This document shows, piece by piece, positions 1 through 11,175 of a stretch of 64,000 nucleotides of DNA. Each line of letters starts with the position of its first letter. Positions within the stretch are counted from its first letter, which is position 1. Position numbers and translations under genes: made by a program. The notes below the pieces were generated by a model that worked only from the letters and a program-made list of their open reading frames with translations, was not told the origin of the DNA and did not search any database. The stretch covers positions 85,894,915-85,958,914 of the forward strand of contig NC_069124.1 of the NCBI RefSeq assembly GCF_026914265.1, read 5' to 3'. Source of the DNA: Mya arenaria (Eukaryota; Mollusca; Bivalvia; Myida; Myidae).

Positions 1-998
1 GGGACAATAAATCGAATGTCATCAGAAGATCTTAGTCTGTATTTTCCCTGAACACGGTTAAACAAAGACCTCAAATAAGATGGAGCTGTTCCCTGCACAA
101 TACGGAACACAATGACAAGAATTTTAAACATAATTCTTGCCCTCACAGGTAGCCAGTGAAGGGATTTGAGGACTTCGGTAGTTGGATGACCGTATGGTGT
201 GTTGGTCACAACTCTTGCTGCTTGGTTCTGAACTATCTGAAGTCTGTTAATCTGATAGGCAGGAATTTCCGTAAATAATCCATTGCAAAAGTCAATATGA
301 GAATGAATAAGCCCGTTCACCATTATATCTGTTGATTTTTGTGAAAGGTGTTTACGAATTTCTTTCAGATTTCTAAGCTGAGCATGCGCAATCTGACATT
401 TCTTTCTGATATGCATGTCAAAATTAAGAGTACTTTCCATATGTACACCCAAATCTCTGACATTATTAACACATTTTACTGATGATCTACCAACACCCAC
501 ACTTGAAATGTTAAGTTTTGCTAGCTGATGTTTAGTGACATACGTGATAATTTCTGTTTTTGATTTATTCATTTTCAACTTAAAATTTGCCATCCACACA
601 ATTATATCATTAAGACAATCATTTAGCTGTTCAAGCACATTCGCCTCATTTTGTGCTTTTCCAGCTTGAATTCTGAAAGCAATTTTATGATCATCAGCAT
701 ACCCATAAAGTCCAGCTGGGTATTTTTGTACAACTTTGTTCAGAGCAGCAATATACATGGTAAAAATAACTGGGCCTGCACAGGACCCCTGTGGTACACC
801 GAACTGCAGCTGTTCTGTGTTGGAAGATGCGTTCTTAACAATAACTTTCATTGTCCTTTCAGTTAAATAGGAATTTATCCAGTTCAAAGAAATACCTTTT
901 ATACCAAAGTCTTCCTGAAGAATTCGAAGTACAATTTGAATATCCACTGTATCAAAAGCTGCACTGAGGTCAATCATGGCAACGATAGTAACTTTAGT
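1..998 (-). pseudogene. LINE reverse transcriptase fragment (CR1/L2-like), cut by window edge
   Basis: An uninterrupted minus-strand frame runs from about 998 to the window edge (about 333 codons). It begins inside the RT palm with IVAMIDLSAAFDTVD (motif A), then FGVPQGSCAGP, the catalytic box YADD, and a C-terminal block LHWLPVRARIMFKILV, which is typical of CR1/L2-type non-LTR retrotransposons. The endonuclease and the first RT motifs are missing, so the copy is 5'-truncated. Its truncated end touches the 3' end of the next LINE. No stop or frameshift is seen in the part present, so it is a fairly young copy. The clade call rests on motif style only. Confidence 0.85.
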
Positions 999-1351
999 GT
1001 TAGTTTAATCATATTTTATTGCATATAAACAAGTTAACATAGCACATTTAAATGCAAATATTTCAGCACATATGTATAAATATACAAAAGGGTTGGGCCA
1101 CAAGTTATTACAACGTTAGAAATCGGCCCTCCCCGTTTTGTCAGACTTATATCAACAAAAAGAAATGGCATAACAGTTTAAAATTGTCACTGTGATACAA
1201 ACTGCTATGTTTAGAAAATTCTGGTGTATACAAATTATATTTAAATGAGCTTAGTTCAACTATGATGCGATGTTGATATTTGAATGCAAGAGAAAAGGGG
1301 AAAAAAAAAGTTTGTCGCCATTACCCCCTTTTTAATTTACTGGAATTACAG

Positions 1352-2800
1352 CTATAACGAAAATCGTTTAGTATTCTTTATGTATTTTTGAACTTGTATA
1401 AAAATAAACTCATTCTGTTCATCGGTTAGATTGTCGAGGCCAAACAATAGTTTGTCGACATTAAGTGGATGGAAGGCACGGGTTTCCCTAAACATTATTA
1501 AACGTTCTATTAAATATTTTTTGCACTGGAACAGGAAGTGTTCGGCGTCTTCAATATCAGCTCCACATTCACATGAAGGAGTTTGCTTTAAGTGATTATA
1601 ATGGAGGTCAGCGTTAAGATTGCTACATTTGTTTCGCATACGTGCATGGTGAACAGAAGCAAATCGTTCACCTTTGGTGTAATATGTTGGTATTGTTGGT
1701 GCTTTATATAATACTTTAATTTTCGTTTTGAAATCTGATAAGGAATCCGAGTCTCTCGTTGCCTGATCAAGATCATTCCAAATACTTATAGCTGAGGGAA
1801 TAACTGATGTGGCATATATTTCTGTTCTTCGAACTAATGACTGATAATTGTTGGAATTCCTTAACCAATATGAATTGTTGCTAGTATTTTGAACTGTCTT
1901 CGGGAAAAGTTGACTTAAATACGAAGGTAGCATATTGTTTTTCTCCTTATAAACTAAAATAAGCTTTTGGAGTTTCCTTCTGTCCGTTAATGAAACCCAC
2001 CCGATTTCTTTAAGCAAGTTATTGATGGAGACGGATCGCGTTAAGCCCGTCACAATTCTTGCGGCTTCGTATTGAATTTTCTCGATTTCTTCTTTTTCAT
2101 ATTGAGTGCAATTATCCCATAAAAGCGACGCATATTCTAGATGTGGTCTAAGAAAAGAAGTATAAATATGATTTAATGAATTCCTTTTTATTTTAAACTT
2201 AAGCATTTTCATAGAGCCTAGTATCTTGGAGGCATTCGCTACCATGTTAGTGATGTGATGATGCCATGAACCGTCCTGGCTAAGAGTAACTCCTAAATGT
2301 TTGTGGAATTCAACAAATGTGAGAACTGTAGAATCAAAGGTAAGTTTTGGTAAGTTTCTCTGACAAAATGAAAAGAACATTACTTCGGTTTTTAATGGAT
2401 TAAAGTTAACAAGCCATTGTTTGGACCATTGAAGAATAATATCAAGATCATGATTTAATGCCTCTTGAATTAACTGGGTATCTTTACTTGATACTGCTAA
2501 AGAGCTATCGTCAGCAAAGAGTCTGGTAACGCTATTGAGTGACTCCGCTATATCGTTTACATATACCAAAAATAATAAAGGGCCTAACACCGAACCCTGA
2601 GGGACCCCGCCGGCGTCAGAAAAAGAAGTGTTGATAAAGACCTTTTGCTTACGGTTTGTTATGTATTGTTCTAACCAAACGAGAATTTTCCCGCCGATTC
2701 CATTTTCTTTGAGTTTAAACAACAGTCCTCTGTGCCAGACTCTATCAAAAGCCTTAGAAATGTCGCAAAATACAATACATGTAGATTCTTTTTTTTTCAA
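1352..2800 (-). pseudogene. LINE RT C-terminal half with terminal zinc-like motif
   Basis: 482 codons. The order is CDISKAFDRVWHRG (RT motif A), GGVPQGSVLGPLLF (motif B), RLFADDSSLAV (catalytic FADD), the thumb, and a C-terminal CECGADIEDAEHFLFQC cysteine/histidine motif seen in many jockey/CR1-type elements. The annotated methionine only reflects the frameshift: real coding continues upstream in the frame of 2754-3990. Apart from that shift the RT is intact and catalytic residues are present, so the copy is probably young. Confidence 0.85.
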
Positions 2801-3990
2801 ATGATGTACATATTTGATTGTATATATCGATTAGTTGATAAACTGTCGAGTGACCTGGTAAAAAACCAGACTGTTTGGAGTAAATAAGACTGTTAAAATG
2901 CAAGAAATTATAAACGTGTTTAAAAATTATTCGTTCCATGACTTTTCCGACACAACTTATAAGTGATATAGGTCTATAATTGACAGGCTCTTCTTTATTG
3001 CCCTTTTTGAATAACGGCATTACATGTGCAAGTTTCCAAATTTCTGGATAAACCCCAGTATTTATCGAATGATTGAAGAGCATACAGAGGGGAAAGCACA
3101 GCGTTTTTGACGTTTCTTTTAACATTCTTTGACTTATTTGATCTGGACCAGTTGATTTGTTTACGTCAAGGTTTTCTAAAATGTCAATGACTTCCTGTTC
3201 GTTAATGGTAAGTTCATTTAAACAATAATTTGTTTTTAAAATAGAACGAGGTAATGTACTACTTGAGTCATTTACATTAGATATAGATGAAAAGTAGTCA
3301 TTTAGTGCGTTTGCTTTTTCTTCGTCTGTTTGCGCGTAGGTTCCATCACTGCCTAACAACGGTGGTATTTCTACTTTATTGTTACAGTTATCCTTAATCA
3401 ATAATTTAACGGTTTTCCAATACTGTTTCGAACTAATTGACCATGTTTCGTTTAAGAAATTTTCTATATTGTTGTAAAATGTTTCTTTAGCATGCTTTTT
3501 CATATTATTGACTTTGTTACACAATTGTTTATAGACTTTCCAATCAGAAACTTTGTTAGAAATCAACGCTTTTTTCTTATGTCTATCTCTGTCACGTGAG
3601 GATTTTCTTATTTGAGAGTTGTACCACGGCTTATCGTTTGGTCTTATTGTTATAAAATCGGTAGGTATACAAAGCTTAGCCAAATCGAGAAATGTCGAGG
3701 TAAACAATTCACTTGCTTCTTGTACACTTATTTCATTAATAAATGACCAATCTGTATTTCTTATAAGATTGTTGAGTTTAATAAAATCTGCTTTTTTGTA
3801 TCTCCATATGCGTCTTTTGTATGGCAAGGGCCCAATATAGTCAATTTTAGTTATTATGTAGGTACCGTAATGATCACTTACGTCTGAAGGTGTTTCGTAA
3901 ATTCCGGAATCGCATACTGTAATATTGTTTGTGGTAGCTATAGGGTCAAGAAGGGTGCGAGTGTTGGTAGTTATTCTCGTTGGTTCATTA
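2754..3990 (-). pseudogene. LINE endonuclease C-terminus and N-terminal half of RT
   Basis: This open frame continues upstream of its first methionine (3827) to about 3990, without stops. The upstream part matches the end of an APE endonuclease (LLDPIATTNN, SDHYGTY). The rest covers the connector and the first RT motifs: ILENLDVNKSTGPDQIS, HVMPLFKKGNKEEPVNYRPISL, and SKQSGFLPGHST. The frame is lost at a run of nine T (2789-2797). The following RT motifs continue in the overlapping frame 2800-1352, so the two are halves of one polyprotein broken by a one-base shift. Confidence 0.85.
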
Positions 3991-5033
3991 AAAAAAATAT
4001 TTTTCTATATACGATTTCTTTACCAAATACATCTTATATACATAATTAGTCTAATCTGAAATAGATGTGTAAAGTAAACTATTTATTCTGATATCAAGAA
4101 TTATTATACCTTTCGCTGTTTAAATTTATAAATTACTTGAAAATATGTGTTTTAGATAAAATTTAGGGTATCATTGTTAGAAAAGATTAATAAAGCGTAC
4201 ATAACTAGACGAAAACAAGACAAGTTTATGTTGTAATTGCCATGTATCATAAAACAGTGTTGTTGTTTTTAAATCACAATATTTTATTCAATGTTTTAAC
4301 TGTTAGTGTCATGTAAAATAAATATGTTTAGGTTGTTTTCATTTTATTGTTTTTATACGTTTTATACGTGACGTCATTTGAAAAAAATGTCTCCGGTTAC
4401 AGTCGGGTCGTTCTATTTACAGAATGGGTAAGAAAAGATTACTTAAAGGTTTTCTTAAATGAAATGAAGTTTTTTTAACAATTATTGAATGAAATAATGA
4501 GCTATTGGTGTAAATATTACTAATGAATTGCGGGATTTACGTCATTATCGGAGATATGAACACCATTGGGCTGGTCAAAATATGCGTGGAGTCCTTTGGT
4601 GTTTCGGTGTTCCTACGTTGTTTCTATAATGTTATTTTTTGAACTACCAATAGCATAACTTGGAAAAAAAAGTTTGTTTCTTGTTTTTCATAAATAGGAA
4701 CACCCGGAATCCAGACATTGTCTCTACACATCACTCTATTAATGCATGTAACCAGCTGTTCCTGAACTCGTTGAATGATATCGTGTATTATATAAAGCCT
4801 CGTGACAGATCATACATATAAAATTAGGCTCAGATATCTTCAAATATGTATTGTTAAAAACGTTATTGAATTGCAATGTGTCGTATAATATTATAAAAAA
4901 ACAACCCAGAAAACACTGAGTATTGTGATCGATTTGCGTATTCATCTTTGTTGGAGTGAAATCTCCTTGACTTTAGCCATTACAGAAACACCATTCAACG
5001 CATGCAAAATGAAAATTAGCACATTTACACCAA
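3991..5033. other. No gene recognised
   Basis: AT-rich sequence between the LINE and the 21-bp minisatellite. A palindromic CRE-like TGACGTCA lies at about 4369-4376. No coding exon, RNA gene or clear repeat was found. Confidence 0.5.
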
Positions 5034-5375
5034 GGCCCATCACTCATGAATATTTGCCCATAAGGCATGAAGAAAGACCCATAATGCATGAAAAAAGGCC
5101 CAAAATGCATGAATAAAGGTCCATGGGACATGAATAAAGGCCCATAAGGCATGAAGATAGGCCCATTATGCATAAAGAAAGGCCCATAATGCATGAAGAA
5201 AGACCCATAATGCATGACGAAAGGCCAATAATGCATGAATAAAGGTCCATAGGACATGAATAAAGGCCCATAAGGCATGAAGAAAGGCCCATTATGCATG
5301 AAGAAAGGCCCATGAGGCATGAAGAAAGGCCCATGAGGCATGAAGAAAGACACATGAGGCATGAATAAAGGCATT
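5034..5375. repeat. 21-bp minisatellite, about 16 units
   Basis: Tandem units of the form GGCCCATAAGGCATGAAGAA+A, with period 21 and frequent AAG/AAT and GAA/TAA variants. Because 21 is a multiple of three and the unit lacks stops, two minus-strand frames stay open (heptapeptide repeat such as GPFFMPH). These frames are not evidence of a gene. Confidence 0.95.
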
Positions 5376-5639
5376 GTAAACAAAAAATAAGGTGATATTC
5401 CAGTCAGCCCAACGGCAATGACCCGGTACCGCCCCAATGTCGTACACATCATACTGCCGGTGAAGGGCCGGTACCGGATTGATCATCGGCCAAATGCAGG
5501 TGTCCAACAATGGTCGTTAATGTGCGATCATTGTGATTGCATAGTGGTTAAAACAAATATTAAAATTGCTTCCATATATGAGTACTTTCATAAAGTACAA
5601 GTCATACTGCATTGGTGCGAGGATTTTTACACCCAATGG

Positions 5640-5865
5640 CTTTATGGATTAAACTGTTACTAACGGTTTAAGGAAAATGCATAAAACATTAATTTAAATT
5701 AAATGCATAAATTATTAACTTAAATAAAAAAAATCTTCGATCTAAATTTCGTCAACAATCTTATATCACTGGTTTCCATGGATTTTTGGAAAATTGGCTC
5801 GTTCCAAGCCAAAAAATAAAAAAAAAGTTGTCAAAACCCTCAGTTTGTGAGAGTGCAGCTTTAAA
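5640..5865. mobile_element. Half copy of fold-back element (see 52696-53066)
   Basis: Shares the internal AAACtGTTACTAACGGTTTA hairpin segment, the stretch CTGGTTTCCATGGATTTT, and the terminal GAGAGTGCAGCTTTAAA with the complete copy at 52696-53066. The left terminal repeat is missing, so only the right half is present here. Confidence 0.75.
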
Positions 5866-6204
5866 GGGACATGATGTAATAACAAATACACATTGTTCGC
5901 CAATGGTTCAACACTAGCCTCCCTTGTTTGATATCGGCACGACATCGGCCCGCAGTCGGATAGATACATCAACTTTTCTTTTACATGCTTTACAAGAATG
6001 CAATCGATATAATTGAGTTTCCTTTGCTGGACGATCTCTGTTTCTGTATCTGTATGAATACGACGCAGGACCATTTCTGGCATAAGGCGTCGGTGGTGAG
6101 TCCTGGTCGTTCAGTCACGACTTGTGAGAGCTACCTTGAAGCACTCCACTGTATTTGCATGCGCGACACTCTCCTCAAAATAGTTTCAGTCCTGCACTGC
6201 CTTA
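5866..6204. other. No gene recognised
   Basis: Sequence between the half fold-back element and the 3' end of the decayed LINE. Short open frames on both strands show no recognisable motif. Confidence 0.4.
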
Positions 6205-6248
6205 ATAAAAAATGAATGCTTGTACTGTTCTGTTTTAGCTGGTTTCAT

Positions 6249-7551
6249 TTAATAACAGTATGAATGGTTGGTTGCAAACTTTTTTGTTTGAACATTGAAA
6301 TTAAAGTTTCTTGGTTTTATGCTTCTTTTGTTTTGAATAGGTTTTAAGTAGCTGGATTTTTCGATTGCCGCCACCATACCCCTGATGATTTTGAATTTGA
6401 ATACAAATCTTGCCTGATGTCTCCTTGTCTGAAGCGGATCGAGATCGAGCCCTATAGCATGTCTGTGACACATCTTCTCTCGAAGTGTAATCTTTCATGA
6501 AAGATCTTGCAACATGACGCTGAATCTTTTCAATAGAAGTAATGTCCTTGACGTAGTAAGGGTTCCATATAACAGATCATATTCGATTGTAGAACGTGCG
6601 AGTGAAATATATGCTGGTTTCCTACAGTCTTGCGCACAGTTTCGTAAATTCCTCTTCAGAAAGCCCAAAGCAGAGTTAGGTTTTTTTTTACAAATGATAC
6701 TGATGTGAGTGTCCCATGTTAGCTCTTCAGACAATGCCAAACCAAGGTATGGATTTGTATTAACTTGTTGTAGTATGGTGTTGTCCAGATCATAGAAAAA
6801 AATGATTCCTGTCTCACACTTAGGATGTAGCACTTCATTGCATTAAATTTCATTCCCAATGGTTTAGCCCAATTTTCAAGTTGTTTCAGATCTTGTTGCA
6901 ATACGAGGTGGTCTTCGGTGTTGCGGATGGTTCAATATAGTACGCAACCGTCTACAAAATGTAGATTTCACTGTATCTGGTAGATCATTTATATGGCATA
7001 AAAACATCAGAGGACCTATTACTGTTCTTTGAGGCACGCCGGAGTCTACTTTTACACTGACCGACTTTTCAACCTCAACAATAACATTCATGATTCTGTT
7101 TTTCAAAAAAGACGAGAGCCGAACTAGTAGGTTTCCTCTGATACCATAGTTTTCTAATTTCGGTAGTATTTTGTCGTGTGGGACAGTATCGAAAGCTTTC
7201 AAAAAGTCAAGTTTAGCTATATTTACTTGGCACTTTTTATCATATGATTGTAGTAGATCATCCATAGCTACTAATAGTTGAGTATCTGTTGAAAAACCAG
7301 AACTAAATCCATGATTTCTATCAGTCAGGATGGAATGTTTCTAAAAATGCTTCAGGAAATGTCCACAGATGAGATGTTCTAAAGTAACAGAGCACTGTAG
7401 TTAGGCTCACAGGTCTATAATTCTCTGCGAGGTGTCCGTCGCCTTTTATGAAAACAGGACTTATATTTGCATTTCTCCAACCTGCTGGAAGGGTTCCAGT
7501 ATCCACTGAGCATTGGAAACGTTTTGTTATTGGTGATGCTAGTGCTGGCAC
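6249..7551 (-). pseudogene. LINE reverse transcriptase, multiply frameshifted
   Basis: RT remnants in successive frames: WRNANISPVFIKGDGHLAENY (7551-7321), AKLDFLKAFDTVPHDKILPK and VDSGVPQRTVIGPLMF (7265-6876), TNPYLGLALSEELTWDTHI (6833-6495), and a C-terminal LDPLQTRRHQARFVFKFKII (6473-6249). The order is that of a CR1/jockey-type RT. Motif B has R for G, and the catalytic box has lost an aspartate and the frame. The element can no longer encode an active polymerase. Confidence 0.85.
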
Positions 7552-8249
7552 AAGTTTTCAACACTATGTTAGGTATTTAGTCTGGGCCCATGTTATAGCA
7601 GTATTTAAGTCCAAGAGTAACTTCAGGACACCTTTTTCAGTAATTTTCAACTCAGGAAAAGATTGAATACAATTTTTTGTGGTATTTTAATTTGTTTTTG
7701 TTCACAGTTTCTGATATTTTACAAAACACGGACTGGTAATACTGTAATGACTGTTCTACCAGTAAATCAGCTTTACATTTGGAGTCTGCTATGAGATTTC
7801 CGGTCTTTTTTTAGTGGAGATACACCAATATTTTCTTTCTTTTTTGATTTCACATATTCCCAAAAAGGTTTAGAGTTCTTATTTTTAATCCCTATTTGAA
7901 TAGTATTGTTCACATAGTCTCATTCTGAAATGAGCGTTTACATTCTTTCTGAATGTTTCTGAATTTTGACCAATTTTCAAACCTGGCTTTCTTTCTAATA
8001 TATTCCTTTCGATTACGGTTGAGCCATGGCAAACAATGTTCCTTTTTGACAGTTTTTGATGCCACATTTTCTTCAATGTATTTCAATAATGTCAGCTTTG
8101 AATACATTCGAAAGTGTCTCAACATTCTCATGTTTGTATAGCGAGGAAATTTTATCACTTTGAGTTTACAAGATAGTTTCAGATTGTCCAAGTTGGCTTC
8201 CTGGAATAAGTAGATCTTTCGCGGTTTTGTTTTCGAGTAAATGGGTTTG

Positions 8250-8965
8250 CTGTCTAGATCTGTGAATAAAATGTCATGGTCCAGATACCAGGTTAACTCA
8301 CTGAGCTTTTCACTAGGGATGGATTAGAAGCAAATACTAAGTCTAAAATGTTCCCTTGTCGAATAGGTTGGTCGTGTACTTGCGTTAGACTATTTTCGAC
8401 TGACAAGTCAATAAGTTTCTGTTGCATGGGTCTATCTTGAACATTAATATCATTGGGGACTGATAAGGTATTCCAGTTAATATCCGTGCAGTTGAAGTCA
8501 CCACAAAGAACATACTGTTTTTGTTGTAAGTTAATAGTCAATGACAATGCAGAACTCAGTTGCTCAAGGTCATAGGTATTCCTTTTAGGCATGTAGAATG
8601 AAGAAATATAAAAGTCTTTCTTTCCCTTTAGAGTACTTTCTACAGTTTCAATTTCACAGTTTGTAATACCATCGACACATTCTACAGATGCAATATTTGA
8701 TTGGACAGCTATAAACACTCCGCCACCCCTTGAAGATCTATCATTTCTGTAAACCGTATAGTTTCCTGGAAATATTTCAGTGTTTTCAGTGGCATCTAGT
8801 GATTTATTTTTGCTTGGTTTCACCCCACGTAGCAAAGACTCGGTACCACAGATGTTGTCAGGTTTTATGTAGTCTATGTAGTCAATAGACGCTCTAAATT
8901 TAGCATTGTTCTCTTCGACAATTAATAGACATAATCCTTAGGTTCTGTTTTGCTGGTAGACTTTC
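8250..8965 (-). pseudogene. LINE APE-type endonuclease, frameshifted
   Basis: The domain starts with LRIMSINCR at about 8960. A shift near 8905 moves it to ENNAKFRASIDYIDY, followed by ICGTESLLRGV, GNYTVYRNDRSSRGGGVFIA, YVLCGDFNCTDINW, and QGNILDLVFASNPS. A second shift near 8295 leads to LTWYLDHDIL, which holds the conserved D-H of the SDH motif. Motif order and spacing match apurinic-like endonucleases that nick target DNA for LINE insertion. At least two frameshifts make it non-functional. Confidence 0.85.
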
Positions 8966-9175
8966 AAATACTGAGCTACGTTTGTTTGCGTGTATGGATG
9001 TTGTACGACCCGATAATGAATTTAGACTTGCTGTTATCTGTATAGTTAAAGTATTCGGGGCTACTAGTATGTAATGGGCTGAACACTGAATCAAATGTGC
9101 TATCGATATTTGATAGTGGTTCAAAGAAGTTTGACGTTTGAGTTTCATAGCTTCTGAATGTAAAGCGGTCACAGT

Positions 9176-9451
9176 TCATATTTTCACATTTACACCACGA
9201 TACGCTGGAACGTTCCAGGTCAGCCATGTCCACAGAGAAATACATGACATGTGATGCCAAACGCTACACTCGTCGCAAGCGACTCCATATCTGGACCAAG
9301 TTACTGGTAACTGACATAACCTACAAGGCCCAACATTTTTCTGGACAGGACCTGGGTTAATTTCAATATCTCCTGAAAGTAGCAAGGTTAGCACTAATAA
9401 AGATCTGTTTTTCCGAAATGATGAGACAATGGATGATGTTCGATGGGTCAC
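9176..9451 (-). pseudogene. LINE N-terminus: 2A-like motif plus PHD-like finger
   Basis: 91 codons starting MTHRTSSIVSSFRKNRSLLV. Residues 27-35 read GDIEINPGP (9373-9347) after a leucine-rich stretch, which fits the 2A consensus D-x-E-x-NPGP. A zinc-finger pattern follows: PCRLCQL, ACDECSVWHHMSC, and, after a frameshift near 9255, SWCKCENMNC at 9176-9200. This is the PHD-like layout seen at the start of some animal LINE proteins. The 2A and finger are known for APE-type LINEs of sea urchin, amphioxus and oyster. Activity in this copy is not implied. Confidence 0.8.
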
Positions 9452-9881
9452 ATGGTAGATGGTACTTATTTCTCAAAGTTTATACAGTCAAGAAGGTGAT
9501 ATTTATTGATGACATATGATGAGGACTGTTTATCTTAATGATATATAGCCATACATTCGATGCAAAGATATTAAAGTTACACTCGGGTGGCAAAATTCTT
9601 TCTTTTCAAGATGGCGGCCATGATGAGCAGGGTGGATGGGGTCTTGTGCGCGGCTCTGGTCGACTAAACACCACATTTTAGGGTAAAATATAAACATGGC
9701 AGTGCAGGTAAATCAGTTATGTAGAGGTAAGAACCAAATAAATCCAAGGAATTGTCTCAAAACACTGAAAAACCTTTTAAAATCCAGTTTTGCACAAGCC
9801 CCGATGGAAACCACGTCTACTCGTTCGCGCATGCGCACTCATTATGTTAAAATACAACGAATTTCCATGTTTGAATACCTA

Positions 9882-9884
<3 letters not shown>
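9452..9884. other. Upstream region with YY1-like and NRF1-like motifs
   Basis: Contains AAGATGGCGGCC at about 9608 (YY1-type core, also a good ATG context on the plus strand, opening only an 18-codon frame) and TCGCGCATGCGCA at about 9827 (matches the NRF1 palindrome). Such motifs mark CpG promoters in animals, but no downstream exon could be confirmed on either strand. Confidence 0.35.

Positions 9885-9926
<42 letters not shown>
9885..9926. repeat. (AAT)n microsatellite
   Basis: About 13 uninterrupted AAT units. Confidence 0.95.
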
Positions 9927-9928
<2 letters not shown>

Positions 9929-9929
9929 T

Positions 9930-10860
9930 AAAGAGGATTTTACGAGTGTCATAGAAAAACAGTTTTTCTTTGATCACGAGTGAAATTAGAAACGATCTTA
10001 CACTGAAATAGACAAATTTTCTGTTTCTTTTATGCTTATTTTCCGAATTTTATAGCATTTTAATATATTTTCTTATTTACTCCCTTTTTTGAAAAGGGTG
10101 TTATTTACGCCGCTACCCCTGGGACGCCCCTCACGCATAATTATACTATTTGTAGCTGGTGACGTCGCTGTCAATTTTCTATTTCCGGTTTGTTGAGAAA
10201 AAAGTTCTCTGATATTCTTTTTTATAATTTATCATTCGCTCGTTTTTTAGTTCAAAGATTTTTTGAACAGTTATCAATAAACTTAAGTGTAACTATGTTC
10301 CAAAAAACAACGAAAACACTTTTATTTTGAGCGGGATATGAATACTTAACCAACTTACTACACCGTCATTTATTGAATGAAAATTTGAAAGGTCGAATGT
10401 GTAAGGAAAACAATTGCGGATAATAATTGGATATAAAACATTTTTCTTAGTTTTAGAGTGTGTTTCATGATACATGGATATTTAGTCATATTACTGGCTA
10501 GCGTGGGTGGGGTAGAAAAATATCAGTTAATCTGTAAATTGTTGTGTGGATTTTCCAGGAAGTCCGTATTACGTATTACAACGCCAAACAGTTCAAAATA
10601 CAGTTGAACGATGATTTAACATTCTATTTATGTTCGAACAGTTGTTTTCGTCTGTAATTTGTTTGGTATGAAAACAAATGTTCGAACATTCAGCTACAAG
10701 ATCATGGAAACGTTTGAAAAACGGGATAACCTTTTTTCTAATGAACGGTATGTTGTTAATTTCCAAATATATCTTTATTTCTACTTGTGTAAATGTCTTT
10801 AAATTTAAAAATAAAAATGCTTACATTTTCTGGTTCAAAGTGAATATTTGGTAATGGTCC
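9930..10860. repeat. Dispersed repeat, copy A (partner at 41125-41712)
   Basis: Shares long stretches with 41125-41712: a hairpin-like start (ACGAGTGTCATAGAAAAACA and TGATCACGAGTGA), then CATTTTTCTTAGTTTTAGAG, TTAATCTGTAAATTGTTGTG, GTTGTTTTCGTCTGTAATTT, AAATGTTCGAACATTCAGCT and ACATTTTCTGGTTCAAA in the same order. Copy A has about 420 bp between the first two blocks that copy B lacks. Unknown family; no open frame. Confidence 0.8.
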
Positions 10861-11175
10861 GTACTAGGTCCTTGGTCTTAGCTCAGGTAACAGTCAGCTA
10901 TATTGCGGTCACCGTCTGCATTGGACCCCGGTTCTCATCTGATAACAGACTGACATATTTCAATAAGTCGTCTGTATGGCACCGGATCTCACCTTATAAC
11001 GGTGGAAACCTTCCACGGCAATCGTTATAAACCAAATAAATGCAGTTTGGCACTAACCATATTTGTTGCGGAAGAAACATGAAACAGACTTTTGTTATAT
11101 TTCACCTGAAGTTAACTTTTTAATACAAATAATAGAAATTACAGGGACTGCAGTATAAGATATATTACACAGGTA
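10861..11175. other. No gene recognised
   Basis: Sequence between the dispersed repeat and the tRNA-like segment. The only open frame (60 codons, plus strand) shows no motif. Confidence 0.4.

Larger units (their letters stand above)
990..3990 (-). mobile_element. 5'-truncated non-LTR retrotransposon (jockey/CR1 group)
   Basis: Minus-strand LINE copy of about 3 kb. In its own 5'-to-3' order it has the C-terminal end of an APE endonuclease (PTRITTNTRTLLDP and SDHYGTY, 3840-3990), the RT in two overlapping frames, a C-terminal CCHC-like cysteine/histidine motif, and a 3' UTR of about 350 bp (990-1351). The UTR ends in AT-rich sequence containing AATAAA. The endonuclease N-terminus is absent, as expected for incomplete target-primed reverse transcription. 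Exact ends and target-site duplications could not be fixed by eye. Confidence 0.8.
6205..9451 (-). mobile_element. Decayed near-full-length LINE with 2A-like leader, PHD-like finger, endonuclease and RT
   Basis: Minus-strand non-LTR element of about 3.2 kb whose domains lie in order but are split by many frameshifts. They are: a 2A-like motif and PHD-like finger (9451-9170), a linker (9170-8990), an APE endonuclease (about 8965-8250), a connector (8190-7320), an RT palm (7265-6870), and an RT thumb/C-terminus (6833-6249). The catalytic box is altered: the region expected to read FADD reads FVDG in one frame near 6950. Motif B reads PQRTVIGP instead of PQG. It is therefore a dead copy of the CR1/jockey superclade. 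Confidence 0.85.

Noticed and set aside
9608-9665. Short plus-strand frame starting ATGGCGGCCATG
   Set aside because: Only 18 codons before a stop and no supported donor site; the ATG is part of a YY1-type motif.
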